The notes under the pieces are model-generated. The model was given only the letters and a program-made list of their open reading frames with translations, had not been told where the DNA came from and did no database searches. A program made the position numbers and the translations under genes. Below, piece after piece: positions 1 through 11,689 of a stretch of DNA of 64,000 nucleotides (position 1 is its first letter; each line of letters opens with the position of its first letter). The stretch covers positions 13,528,967 through 13,592,966 of the forward strand of contig BFEA01000001.1 in NCBI GenBank assembly GCA_003427395.1. Reading direction: 5' to 3'. This DNA is from Chara braunii (Eukaryota > Streptophyta > Charophyceae > Charales > Characeae).

Positions 1-370
1 AGTTTAAGTCCAATTTGTCTACCATTCGATTGACCATAATCTTACTATAGACGGCTTGAGTGTGAGCATGTCTGTTGGGATGCGAATGGTTGCGAGCATC
101 CCTGAACACGAAAAAGTTTTTCCTTATCACTTACACTACCGCAGTAGTTAATCCTTGTTGCTTTTCTTATTCATTTTATTGTTGATTGAATCAGACCGTT
201 ACTTCGGCAAAATGTTGATAATTAAAAGGAGCAGCCATTGAATAGTTGACACTCGATTAGAATGAGCACCGAGTGCGGGCAAGGAGGATGATCATGGAAA
301 AAACAACAATCGTAATTTAATTGTGTTCGTCATATCCATGGGCATTGCAATTGTTAGCTTAGTAATTGGT

Positions 371-470
371 CCCCACCAGGGTTACCGGCATTCGGGACGG
401 GCAAGTCACCCGAACCCAAACGCCCAACTGTTCGTCAGCCGAACGCGGAAAAAAAAAAAAAAAAAAAAAA
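371..470 (+). repeat. GC-rich dispersed repeat with A20 tail, copy 1
   Basis: CCAGGGTTACCGGCATTCGG, then CCCGAACCCAAACGCCCAAC, ends in about 20 A. Related copies are at 1003-1110 (minus) and 45553-45650 (plus). The terminal A run suggests retroposition. No pol III boxes were found. Confidence 0.6.
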
Positions 471-640
471 CGAATTCCAAAAAATCTGAAACAAATATAT
501 GTTATACAGAAAAATAAACAGAACAACATTTGCCTCAACTTTACATCCAAATTATTTACCAAATTTGAAATAAAAATAAAATACTCAAAATAAATAATAA
601 TAATAAAAATTAAAAAAAATAAAACAAGAATTAAATTATT

Positions 641-950
641 GAGTGGGCGAGCACGTTTTGGACATTGCCATCTTTGGTGATTTTTCATTTTTTTTTGGCT
701 GTGACAAATGCCATGAAAATTTATATACGTATACCTTACATAATAGAAAATATACAAATAAAGTTAAAAAAAAAATATAATGTTTTTCATGCCCCAAAAT
801 AAAAGAAAAAAAAAAATAAAAAATTAGTGAGTGGGCAAGCAAGTTTTGACACCACCATCTTTGCCGATTTTCCATTTTTTTTTAGCTGAACAGAATGGCT
901 TGAAAATTAAGAGGGCGATACCTTACATCACAAAGAACTCACAGGAAATG
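641..950. repeat. Tandem duplication, 188 bp period
   Basis: GAGTGGGCGAGCACGTTTTG at 641 recurs as GAGTGGGCAAGCAAGTTTTG at 829. Both copies continue with the same T-run and a ..GAAAATT..ATACCTTACAT.. block. The surroundings (471-640) are AT-rich with no gene. Confidence 0.8.
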
Positions 951-1002
951 TTTTAGAAAAACAAAATAATATTAGGTGCCAAAATACGTTTTTGCGGGGT
1001 CT

Positions 1003-1110
1003 GAACCCCTTCAGGTTCGGGCCCCGTACGGGGACCCAAACACCCGAACGCCCGAACGTCCGGGGGTCATCTTAAGGGCCTCCGTACGTTCGGTCTGGCA
1101 ACCCTGGTTC
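1003..1110 (-). repeat. GC-rich dispersed repeat, copy 2
   Basis: On the minus strand it reads CCAGGGTTGCCAGACCGAAC and later CGTTCGGGCGTTCGGGTGTT. The order of motifs is like that at 371 and 45553, with divergence in the middle. Confidence 0.5.
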
Positions 1111-2467
1111 CCACTGTAATCATCGTCGCTACTTATACCATGATAATATGATTGTTGTTCCACCTCGTGATCACCATCATGTAACTCTATAGTCAAGGAC
1201 GAGTTCCTTCACAACCATTGTCTACTTTCCCTTCTTCGTGATCGAGTTTATGTATGTAGTGAAATCGGGCAATGGAGCAAAGAGGAAGGAGACAGGAAAC
1301 CAATACACTTACATGTCTCGTCTGGGTGATCCTGCTGTCGGTTTGATATATTACGTAGTGAGGTGCCGTCGACAACAAGTTACTTGCAAGACTCCATCAA
1401 AGGAGCGCCAAAAAGGATAACAGTCGAAAAGGATAACAGCCCGTTAACGACCACACATCATGACTATTGAGCACTGATGGGTATTACTCATCGGGCAAAA
1501 ACTGAGTCACACGCTCGTAGCAATGGGATGCGGCACACCAAGTAAAACGAAAGGTTATACCATGATTGTCTTTATGATTGAAAGAAAAAAATATAGTGTG
1601 TTTCATTAGAGTATCAGTATATCGGTGTGTTCATGGTTTTCGTGCTCCTGTTTTGTGACTTTCTCTGTATCAAGGAGCAAATCCAATCACATACAGGGGG
1701 ATATAGGCGAATGTGATAGAGATGGGATGAGAGAAAAGTAGAGAGGTTAGGAGAGTACTTACTTAGTGAGGGTCGAGGAATGCATGCCAGACATTTAATT
1801 TTTTTATCCCATTCATAAAACACATGATCTTTCATTACTTATTATCGTTTTGTAACTGATGGGCATAGCAGAGATTCTAACTACCACCATAAGAAAAACT
1901 TTCCAGTGTTCAGAGAAGTCCTCATGTCTATTTTTATTATAACCTACAATTAAGAAGGATTGATGACATGAGTACAGACACAACGGGTGAGGTATGTAAA
2001 GATTTTAAAAAAATGAATGTTATTGGTGAAGACTATATCGAATTTGTTTGAAAATTAATGCAAGGACTTGAGGTTATTCAAGTTTAAAGGGGTCCTTACT
2101 TCGCTCGTTACAGATTTTTAACAACTGTCGTGATGATATCCTTTCAGCATTGCTTATTTGAGCTCAACAATTTACTTTACTAGGCTTTGATGTTCAGGGA
2201 ATTGATGTTTTGGATCATCAGCAACACCGAGCACATAACCAATTTGTTCCCACGACAACCATCTACTTCTATCAACCATTATTATTCGTCGTTGGAGGTT
2301 GGATATTATATAAGCAGTTGTTTTGTATCAAGCCCAAGCGTTCGTGTAATATTTGAAAATCCTTTTGCCAACTCTTGATCAACCCCTCATTGATCTTACG
2401 AGTCTTATCATTTTTTTTTTTTTTTTCTTCTCCTCTATTACTTTGATAAGCTTTATCGAGTGAAAAA
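1111..2467. other. Intergenic, no gene recognised
   Basis: Only short open frames occur, without recognisable domains, RNA genes or clear repeats. A T-run lies at about 2409-2427. Confidence 0.6.
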
Positions 2468-3110
2468 CAGTTGGTGAAATCCTATCTGGACCAACATGCG
2501 TTGCATATCTCCATGACCTCCCAAGTCGACCCGACTGTCGGATCTCTATCGAGAATCAAAAGGAGTTACAGAGGTAAGAAACATGTACATAAATCAAAAC
2601 GCACATGAAAGTATACAGTATATACGTACTCTTACAACCCACTATAATTTGTTTGACTTCACTTTATCGTTTATATATATGTATATATTTTAACTTTAAG
2701 TTCGTTTGCAGTATTCATGTACATTTGACTTATTTTAATATTTGCTTGTGATGATTTGAGTTTTATAAGGTTTAACACTATCACATGATAGTTGGTAAAT
2801 TCCTATCAAAACCATAATGTGTTGCGTATCTCCATGACCTCATAAGCCGATGAGATTATTCGATCTCTATTGAGAATCATGAGGAGAGGCAAATAATATG
2901 TACATAGCTCAAAACGCACATTAAAGTGTACCATACAAACGTACTTTTACAACCCACTATCATCTGTTTGACTTCACTATATAGTTTATACTCTTTTGTT
3001 TATTTTTTTTAGCTATAAGTTCGATTCCATTATTAATGCACACTTGATTTATGTTGATGTTTATGTGTGATGGTACGAGTTTTATAAGTCTGAACACTAT
3101 TAGATAAATA
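2468..3110. repeat. Two tandem copies of a 320 bp unit
   Basis: TTGCATATCTCCATGACCTC near 2502 recurs as TTGCGTATCTCCATGACCTC near 2822. The following ..GAATCA..GTACATA..TCAAAACGCACAT.. and ..CAACCCACTAT..GTTTGACTTCACT.. blocks recur in the same order. No coding capacity was seen. Confidence 0.85.
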
Positions 3111-3954
3111 GTATTCTATCTGCTTTATTTATTGGTTTATGAAAGGTTGGAGAGCGTTCCATGGTATTTGGCTTATTCATGTCGGATGACCCAACTAAGC
3201 GATTTATTTTAGTGTTTTCTAAAAGGCTAAGCAATAATGTACTCTATCACGGTACCACCTCTTGTTCTACTTGGCGCACCAAGTAGAACAAAAACTATTT
3301 TCATGATAGAGTTGTTGAATCACATCGTATGTTTTTTGTTTTTTGAAGGGCTAGGCGAAATCTCTTATGAACAAAGATTATTGTAAGTCGATTAGTTGCA
3401 AGTTTAATTTGGATACTTCCTTCCTTAAGAGTATAGTTGCGAACAATCCCGTTATGTGATTATTTAAATCAACAACTTCCCTAAGACAAAATTAAGATTT
3501 ATAAAATTTGCAACTCAAGTACAAACTTTCAACGCTATCCTTACAGTTTCAACCTTCTCCTTCTAGTTTCAATCCTATCCTTTCGTGTGATCGTGTTTAA
3601 TCCCCCTTCTTTTAAATAATTGTAAATATGTTTCGTTTTCTAGATCTTTTTCTTATTGATGATCGTAATTCTATTTTAACTTATATCCTTATTTGGAATT
3701 TGTATTTACTATTATAATTAATAAACATGGTATCTATTCGTACGCTTATGATTCAAATGTCGATGTTTCTACATCTGTTCATAATGTCTTCAGTTTCTCG
3801 TCCTCTTTCAATTTTATACATTTCTCTAATCCATTCTCAAAATCATGTTCACATTCTTTTCCTGTCCTTATTCTTTGATATCGATTCATACTGCAACTTC
3901 GATTATAATCATTGGCATGCCTATTGTGACGGTTATCATGTATGAAGTCATATT

Positions 3955-4030
3955 GGAAAAGAAGTTTGCTTCTTATCGCCATTAAGCTTTAGGACCACTT
4001 GCGCTACTTCACATTTATGAAAGCAGAATT
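3955..4030. repeat. Dispersed repeat (GTTTGCTCCTTATC family)
   Basis: AAGTTTGCTTCTTATCGCCA, then CTTGCGCTACTTCACATTTA, recurs at 8195-8260 (AGTTTGCTCCTTTTCACCAT) and 8459-8520 (AGTTTCCTCCTTATCATTAG). Function unknown. Confidence 0.65.
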
Positions 4031-5157
4031 TCACAAGATGTGTGAACTTCCCCCCCTTTTCATATGAAGACATTCATGCTTGTAGAATCATCTCACGTGC
4101 TACACTTATCTTACTTGTTATTACGCTTATTTTTTTTCGTACTTCATCTTTTCTCTTATAACCATAACATTTTATCCTACCTCCTCTTTCTCTCTTGTCA
4201 ATTGTTCCCATTGTCATATACGTACTGTAGGTTGTAGGAATACCCATAATTGAAACTCTTATTCCACTCATGATTTCATATTGTCACTTCGTTTTAGTTA
4301 TGTTTATGATTATAATTTTTTGACGTGTTTGTAATACCATTCATATTTCATGTACCTTCGTGTTTACTTTTCCTCATTTTTGCAATTACATCCAAGCATG
4401 TTCAAGCTACTTTCAAGCTACTTTCATAAGTCCGAATCTTTTTTTTCTCCCAATCTTTTTCATCTTCTACCTGCATGGCGTTCTCGGGACAAAAACCCCT
4501 GAGAGGATTTCTGCCCGAATTTTTTTAAGGACAGACACTGTCCGACTCTTTTTTGTTGGATTGGGATACTTTATGAGAATGACTTTCCCTAAGTTTATTC
4601 AGACTAACCCCTTGACTGAGAGACTTCTACTTTTTTAGAATCTGACGTCGTTGATATACGACGTCGTTGACGTTCAATCGAAACAATGGGAGCCGGCAAT
4701 ATGGCCTGTCATCCACCGTTCCCGATAAGGCCGCGAGACATGCGAGCGGTGGGAGCATTAGTGTAGATTTATACTATCTAAAAGAGTGTCGAGCGACATA
4801 AGTCGTAGGTGCGTTGATTTTTTATGCCGCGTCGTGTATACGGCGACGACATGCATGCCGTACCACTAGACGGTCGCCTTGCCGACGGTGGTGCAGCTGG
4901 TCCGAGTCAACAACGGAAAAACGGTACGTAAAGCCTGCTAAAGCGTTTGAGGGGAAAACGGTACGTAAAGCCTGCTAAGAGCCAGCCCATTAGGTACGAC
5001 AACAGACTTTCACCCAACAGGTGCTAGGATCGAGACCGTCGACAATATCACCGGGCTAGTTCCTTTTGGAGCTGCCCCAAATAACGAGGGCGACTGTTTT
5101 CCGGTCGTACGCTAGATCGTACAGCCAGTAACAATCGCGCCAATCGTTGGTGGCCGC
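4031..5157. other. Intergenic, no gene recognised
   Basis: The only structure seen is a short doublet of AAAACGGTACGTAAAGCCTG at about 4918 and 4956, and a GACGTCGTTGATATACGACG palindrome-like stretch at about 4646. Confidence 0.5.
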
Positions 5158-5203
5158 CGCGCAAGGACAACACACATAAATCGAGAAGTGGTCCAAATTT
5201 TTT
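5158..5203 (+). pseudogene. U6 snRNA 3'-end fragment
   Basis: GCGCAAGGACAACACACATA then AATCGAGAAGTGGTCC and AAATTTTTT match the last third of plant U6, including the terminal T run. The ACAGAGA half is missing, so this is a truncated copy. A SINE in the opposite orientation begins within a few bases of the T run. Confidence 0.75.
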
Positions 5204-5208
5204 CCCGT

Positions 5209-5280
5209 GGTGGATCCCCGACAGGGTCGAACTCAGGTCTATGTCTCAACAATTTGGTGGGGGGGGGGGCCAGGGCCCAC
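5209..5280 (-). repeat. tRNA-derived SINE head
   Basis: The minus strand carries a box B-like GAGTTCGACCC preceded by TTGTTGAGACATAGACCT, as in the other family members at 5391, 13553, 34610, 49250 and 57540. It is interrupted by a G11 run. Confidence 0.6.
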
Positions 5281-5390
5281 GGAAAGCCCTGCATTGCTGA
5301 CAGGATATGAAAGAGGGGCAGCAACTGTGAAAAAGGGAGCAGCCTCGTTCACCAGGCACCAACTGTGAAAAAGGGAGCAACCTCATTCAC

Positions 5391-5540
5391 CTAGCTGCAT
5401 CTGGATTCAAACTTGAGTTTGTGTTTCAACAGTTCAAGGGTGCCCAATGACACTATGAACTGTAGTAAGGGAAAACCCATTTTCATTAGGATTCAAGCTT
5501 ACGTTTGTATTTCAACAGTTCGGGTGTAAACAAATTTGAC
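5391..5540 (-). repeat. Two degraded tRNA-derived SINE heads
   Basis: The minus strand at 5391-5450 reads ..ACTGTTGAAACACAAACTCAAGTTTGAATCCAG.. in register with the family's anticodon arm and box B. A second, weaker copy lies at 5478-5540. Confidence 0.55.
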
Positions 5541-6030
5541 ATGGCCATTGAAAAAGAAAAAATATACAGGGCCGTACAACATTAGCGTGAGTATGAAGTG
5601 AGAGAGGCAGTTGATGCCTCATGTAAGGTTTTCCCTGCCTCGTTGACAAGTCACCTGGAAAAAAAAAAAAATAAAAAAAAATTCAAAGTTTCAAAGAATA
5701 AAGGTTATTTTTCTTGTTTTTTTGGTTCGCGCCAGCATTGTTTTGGTGAACGAAATTATTTTTTCTGACTTTGAATGTTTTTCTGTGAATGCGTGGCCAC
5801 TTTCCCCACGTGCTTGTTTTTTTCAGATTATATAGCGGGTTTTTAATTAGAGTCGTCAAAATTGGGATACTTTCTGGTACCCCTACTTGATTGTTATGGG
5901 GTTTGAACTTGGGTTTGCCTTTTAGAAGGAGGGGTGGATGAACGGGCATTGCTAAGCATACCCCGCCAGCAAAGTCGAGCTGAGGAAAAACAAGGTGGTT
6001 TTCTTTTATTTTATTTTTGTATTAATTTTT

Positions 6031-6236
6031 CCTTTCTTTTCTTTAATTTACTGTTCTTCCGCTTTTTGAAAAAAAACAAGGTTGTTAAAGTAATGATGAA
6101 AAGAAAAAGGGTATCTGAACCTTGAAGTTACATCCTTTCTTTTCTTTAATTTATTGTTCTTCCGCTTTTTGAAAAAAAACAAGGTTGTTAAAGCAATGAT
6201 GAAAAGAAAGAGGGTATCTGAACCTTGAAGTTACAG
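6031..6236. repeat. Tandem duplication, 103 bp period
   Basis: CCTTTCTTTTCTTTAATTTA begins at 6031 and again at 6134. The two copies are almost identical through GGGTATCTGAACCTTGAAGT, so the duplication is recent. Confidence 0.9.
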
Positions 6237-6262
6237 CAGACTGTTGATTTCAACACTCTGCT

Positions 6263-6363
6263 GAAAATGGCTTTATACAACCACTTCAAAGCTACTACTA
6301 GCCAGGGGTGGCGAATGATCGCCAACCAGGTGCAACTTTGAGCGATTGTATAAAGCCATTTCC
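6263..6363. repeat. Imperfect inverted repeat (about 100 bp foldback)
   Basis: GAAAATGGCTTTATACAA at the left pairs with TTGTATAAAGCCATTTCC at the right. A second stem, TGGCGA/TCGCCA, lies at the centre. It may be a MITE or an RNA hairpin; no target-site duplication was identified. Confidence 0.65.
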
Positions 6364-7049
6364 AGACCCAGCTGCACTCAAGGCCCGGCTGCACCTGGCT
6401 CGGGATCGGAGGCCAGACATTCACTCAGAGGGGCGTCGACGAAGTGGTGGCATTCACGTTATACTGTCTATGACACCGTAGTAACGCATTAACATTGGTG
6501 GCGAGCGGCGGCGACATTGAGATGGCATCGACCGCTAATTTAAATAATGATTGTCGGGTCCCTTGCAAAAGTCATTCACACGAAAGTTAGAGAGATAGTG
6601 TAGAAACCATTCAAGCAATATATTTTTTATATTTTATAAATATTATATAAAATATATAATAAAAATTTTATAAATAAAAAAATATAAATATAATATACAT
6701 AAATATAATATAAAATTAAAAAATCGTTTATTTTCACGGTCTAGTTTGCAAAATTCAACTGCTTCATCTAGCAAACTTCGTATCCTCCCTCTACTTGAGT
6801 TGGGAGATGACTGCATTTCTTTTCTAGCAGTTAGTGTGAGGCGAAATGAAATAACTTGGCAACACATCTCATCAAGTCGAAAAGATATGTCATCCCTATC
6901 ATTTGGCAGGCAAAGCGAAGATATTTTGGTACGATGGCATTTGAATATTGCTATACTATGCATGTTGATCATGTTTTTCTCCTTTTATTAATAAATATTA
7001 TTTGAATAAAAAGATAAAGTCAACTTAACACCTGAATCTTCTTAATTTA

Positions 7050-7545
7050 AAAGTGTTTTATCCGAGTAACTCTTTCTCTTTACGAGAAGGGGCTAGGATC
7101 ACTCGATCCTTACACTTGGAATATCACGTTTTAGTTCACCAGCATATGTTCCGCTTCCTGGAAGATCAACGCCCCAGAGACGAACGACTTTCGGGTGCAC
7201 TTTGGTGTTCTACCATGCATACCTATGCTACAGCGAACCAGCAAACACTCTCGTCCGCCCTACCTCTAAAATTGCATTATAAAAGACTTCGCACGTGAGC
7301 AGGTAGCTCAACTATATGCCTCAAGGGTGGTGATAGGCCCTTAGGGAAAGTAAGTTCTACCCCACAGAAACCTATCCTTTCATAAGGGACTGTGGGATGT
7401 ACGACTGGCGCACTCGATCGGAGCGGAGGGTCGGCACGAATTACAGTGTCATCTCCGAGTTGTCACTGGAAAGTTGAACTCCTACGCGTGGCAGCCGGGA
7501 CAACCCTCCCTCACGTGGAGCCTGATGCACTCGACAAGGTATTTT
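7050..7545 (-). repeat. Dispersed repeat, partner at 44404-44760
   Basis: The minus strand shares TTGTCGAG.GCATC, CACG.GTAGGAGTT, GAGTGCGCCA, GTCGAGCTACC-like and CTGTAGCATAGG blocks in the same order with 44404-44760 on the plus strand. Boundaries and class are unknown. Confidence 0.55.
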
Positions 7546-7999
7546 AAGTTTTGCTTTTATTTTTGTACTATAACTTACCAATTCTTATCGTTTGACTTTT
7601 CACATCTATATATACTTTTAAATTTATTGTTTTTATTTATTTTGGTTAACCTCTGATTTTCTCATTGCAACTACTTATATCGTTTTTTTCCATTACTAGC
7701 CTCACCGATTCATGCATATATTTCATCCGAGGGCATCGCCCCTATCTTTCCTGTCTCTTTTGCTTGTGCACACTTTTTTTTTCCCTTTCTTCACCTAAGC
7801 ATGATTCTAACCATATACATTTTGTCTTTTGTCATAAATAAGCGCATGCAGGATGTACAGAAAAAAACAAGGGGAGGATGTAAAGATAGAAGAGAGGACA
7901 AGGAGAAGAGGACGAAACAGAGGAGAATGTACTCGGCTATTTACTTTATGCTTTTTTGCATTTGACAAAGACAGTGTATTATGTTTGCTGAAAAGATAA

Positions 8000-8100
8000 G
8001 ATCATGTGGTTCCCTTCTCATTTCAACTGTTGCTGAAAAAATTGGCATATAAGATCATGTGGTTCCCTTCTCATTTGCACTGTTCGAAGTTGGCGCATCT
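8000..8100. repeat. 53 bp tandem doublet
   Basis: GATCATGTGGTTCCCTTCTC starts at 8000 and again at 8053. Confidence 0.85.
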
Positions 8101-8194
8101 ACAAGTCGAAGGGGAGGGTGAGGTCGAAAAGGGCAAAGTGATGGAAAAAAAAAGCAAGATCCAAGGAAATCATAAGCGAATTCCTGCTGGGTAA

Positions 8195-8520
8195 GGAGTT
8201 TGCTCCTTTTCACCATTAGGCCTGAAATCCTCTTGCGCTAGTAGTTCGCATTTGTGAAAGCCGAAGGTGATTCCCTTTCCATTCTCGCGTGCAATGTTTG
8301 TATTCCGACTGTTTGAACCTGACACATCTAAAAGCGAAAGAGGAGGGCAAGGTTAAACGGGGCAGTGTGATAAAAAAAGAAAGGAAGATGGAATAAGGGA
8401 CGAGGATAAGAAGAGAAAAAAAAAAAGGAAAAAAATCATAAGTGAAGTTATGCTGGGTAGGGAGTTTCCTCCTTATCATTAGGCTTGAGAGCCTTTTGTG
8501 CTACTTCCCATTTATGAACA
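8195..8520. repeat. Tandem copies of the GTTTGCTCCTTATC repeat, about 265 bp period
   Basis: Copies starting near 8195 and 8459 share GGAGTTTGCTCCTT/ CATTAGGC/ TGCGCTA..TTCGCATTT blocks and are separated by purine-rich DNA. Confidence 0.6.
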
Positions 8521-8872
8521 CATCGTTCGTAGGATGTATAATACTTCAAATCAAGACAATTGCCCATAGTTTTCCACTTCCTTTCTTTTGGAGTGTAACA
8601 ACTCTAAAAATCAGCTACGTGGTTCTTGTTGGACAGTACAAGACAAGTCGTGCAAATTTCTATGGAGGTCATTGTTGTAATGAAATCATTGTTGAACTGC
8701 AAGTTCAGCTTACCAAGTTGACACTGCCAGTGAAGTCGTAATAAATGCCATTTCCACTACAACAGATTGTTGCCTGTTTTTTTTTCTGTAACCTTATTGA
8801 TGCCCACTGCCAGTGCTGTACTTCTTCCTTGTTTGAGATTGGTCCTTGCGTAGATTAGTTTTGCCGAAACCA

Positions 8873-8964
8873 ACATCGCAGGTGAGACCGCTGTTATTGC
8901 GAAGGTAACGTCCACCATTGTCTGTCATCACCTTCGCAATAGCAACGGTCTCGCCTGCAATGTT
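8873..8964. repeat. Long hairpin, 36 bp arms
   Basis: Left arm AACATCGCAGGTGAGACCG.. (8872-8909) and right arm ending ..CGGTCTCGCCTGCAATGTT (8929-8964) are about 31/36 complementary around a 20-base centre. A third, direct copy of the left arm lies at about 9139-9183. Confidence 0.8.
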
Positions 8965-9189
8965 CGGGCTTCTCATGAGAATTTTTAAGAGGTTGCAAGT
9001 GTCGAAGGTGCTTTTAGCCGAATAATTTTGAGTTTGCAACAACAGTCTACATTGCAGTAAGACCATGTGCATCCGTTGAGATTGATAATTTTGAATTTGT
9101 GGCATCACTCCTGTTGTACTAGTGTGGATTAGTGTTGTTGAAACCAACATTGCATGTGAAACTGCCGTTACGGCAAAGGTGACGCCGAA

Positions 9190-10545
9190 CAGTTCAAATG
9201 ATGATAAGTACTTCTTGAAACACTAAGAGCGGGTTACACAATTGTGTGTTTGTGAATCGACTAACTCCCTAAGCGGTCGAACAAGGCATCGAAGAGGCTG
9301 ATATGATTGTGGGTTCATTCTATGTTATCAGGCCCTGCTTACACAACCCCCTGCCTGTCCAAGGTTGTTCGAGCGAACAAGCAGTTCAACATCCTCCCTT
9401 GTACTTGAGGCCCGAAAACCCAAATTACGCAAAAAACTAAAATGAAAACTTTTGCCTTCGGGTCCTTTATCGAATTTATTTAGACTCTTGAAACTGGAGT
9501 TGTCTAGGCCTGGACGTTCACAACCACCCTCACTATCCGACCAGAACGTCCTACAATCACTATCCGACCAGAACGTCCTGCAATCAGATGTCTGGTAGCC
9601 TAGGTTTTATATCTTTCTTTTTTAATAAAAAAAGTCTGGTTTGTTACAGAGGTTGGATACTAGACAAATGGCAATCATCCACAGTACTTGGTCACTTGGT
9701 TGTCCAAATGAACCCCTATGAAGACCCCACCCACCCTTCCTCTCTCTTTTTGCCCTTGCACACTCCCATCCCCCCTGTTGTACCCTAATGTAACCACCCA
9801 AGAACATCACCAATCACCATCTTGGCGGGGTCATCCGACCAGACCGCAGTTGAAGGCTCCTGGGCTAAACAAACACCCCAACCCTCTACTCAACCCCGGT
9901 TGAAGCAAACACCGTGCAAGCCGATTGCATGGAGACTTCGAGAGCTAAGGTGTGAAGATGCTACTACAGGACTTCATGTCGGTGCCTAGTGACTATTATT
10001 TAAATGTGCCATGATCATAGAGAGCTGGAAATTCTTTGTTCCCTCAAATGTCCCTGAAGCCCGTTTCAGCCCCGCAAATAGGTGCAACATCTCTTGACAC
10101 CACTCTTGACCTCCCCGACATCCCGTACTAAGGAACTGCTATGCCACCGTCCACCCTGTGCTAGGTACGAGGATAGCCGACCCTGAGTTATGGACTGCAA
10201 CTCTACCATCCGTTCCCTCGCATATCCCTGGAGCCCGTTCCGATTTTATTCCTACTGGGTTTTCAAATTGATCAGACTACACTGTAAAGATGATATTATA
10301 ACCATTTGATCGGCATAATCCATGGGGACTATTCTACATTTTGTCATGGGTTTAAGCTGTCCTTTGCCGTGGGTCTCTCCATTCAAAAATCCCTGCTCTC
10401 ACAGTGCACTCAACAGTTTCCTGATGGGTGCATGCAACACCAATTGTTTCCTTCTTGCATACTTTCTTATAACTATTTTCTGAAGCAAGTTGGACTATAC
10501 CCTAAAGGGTGATACGACCATGTGGTTATTGTCGTTAGTTGAGTT
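9190..10545. other. Intergenic, no gene recognised
   Basis: The only repeat seen is a 27 bp doublet containing CCGACCAGAACGTCCT (9531-9585). Short open frames have no recognisable domain. Confidence 0.6.
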
Positions 10546-11100
10546 CGAAAGTAGGATATAAACCGCACACAAAAACGTCCTCCTACGTGTGTAGATATAG
10601 GCTCATTGGTTTTGAAAGGGAGGGTAATACCACCACGGGTTTATTTTCTTTAACAGTAGGATATGATCCACACAAAAGCCATCATCCTACATGTATAAAT
10701 ATAGACTGATTGGTTTCGTATCACAATAGGATAGGAACCCTAAAAACAAATATTCTATTTTGTGCATATACATAGATTGTTTCTTTTTGAATTAAAGTGG
10801 AGGAGGAATCCCAAAGATTGTCTTCCAACTATGCGCATGTATTTTGATTGTTTGATTCTGAAATACAATAGGATAAACGACAACCCCAAGAGGGTCATCC
10901 TACCGTGTCCATGTATTTATAGACTGTTTGATTTTGAAATACAATACGATAGGAACGCCATCCTACTGTGTGCATGTATTTGGATTGTTCGAATTTGAAA
11001 TATAACATAGTAGACTGAGAGACGACCTTTAAGGGTCGTCCTACTGTACTCATGCATTGCAGTGCGACAAGAACATCGTCCTGCTCCATGCACGTATTTA
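10546..11100. repeat. Degenerate tandem array, hairpin-bearing units
   Basis: About six units of roughly 70-110 bp carry a TAGGAT...ATCCTAC inverted motif followed by GTGTGCATGTATTT.GATTG and TTTGATTTTGAAATACAATA. The inverted motif survives although the flanks diverge. Confidence 0.75.
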
Positions 11101-11163
11101 GGTGGGTGGTCTATTTTTAAAACACACGAATTTATTTTGTAGGAGTTACATTGGGGATGTCTT

Positions 11164-11297
11164 TCGTAGCTTAGCCACGTAGTAGTCCCTAACGGACTCG
11201 TCAAGCACTAGATAAAACATCCGATAACAAATCTCGTAGCTTAGACATATAGTAGTCCCTCACTGACTCATCGAGCACTACATAAAAAATGAATGGA
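11164..11297. repeat. Tandem doublet, 70 bp period
   Basis: TCGTAGCTTAG..AGTAGTCCCT at 11164 recurs at 11234, each followed by GACTC(G/A)TC(A/G)AGCACTA and ATAAAA. Confidence 0.85.
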
Positions 11298-11689
11298 TGA
11301 GGAGAGCAGTTCAAAAAATAGATAAACAAATGCACAAATGCTGAATTGAAAAAAAAAATAAAAAATGGGGCAGAATATTAGCCCGGTCAGAAGAGTTAGA
11401 TGCGGCCCACCAAGTCACGCTGCCAGCGGGGACTCAGTAGCCTTGGGCCCAAGAGTACGATGCCTCTCCTAGAGGGTGCACGTAGGAGCCCCTAGAACGC
11501 TACACCCAACCTCTGGGTCTGGATATGCTAAAAAGATACCCGTGCTGGCCAAAAACAATCCAATGACAGCCAAACACACAACACGGAATCTCTAAAAGTA
11601 ACTTCGAGGCCAGGTCCAATCCCTTTCTGCGGATTTTCCATTGTGGTCCACTCTTTGTGGAACAGACATCAACAGTCGGTGCTATGACA

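Noticed and set aside
10546-11100. CRISPR-like array
   Set aside because: Repeats are degenerate and spacers are related to each other; the window is eukaryotic nuclear DNA.
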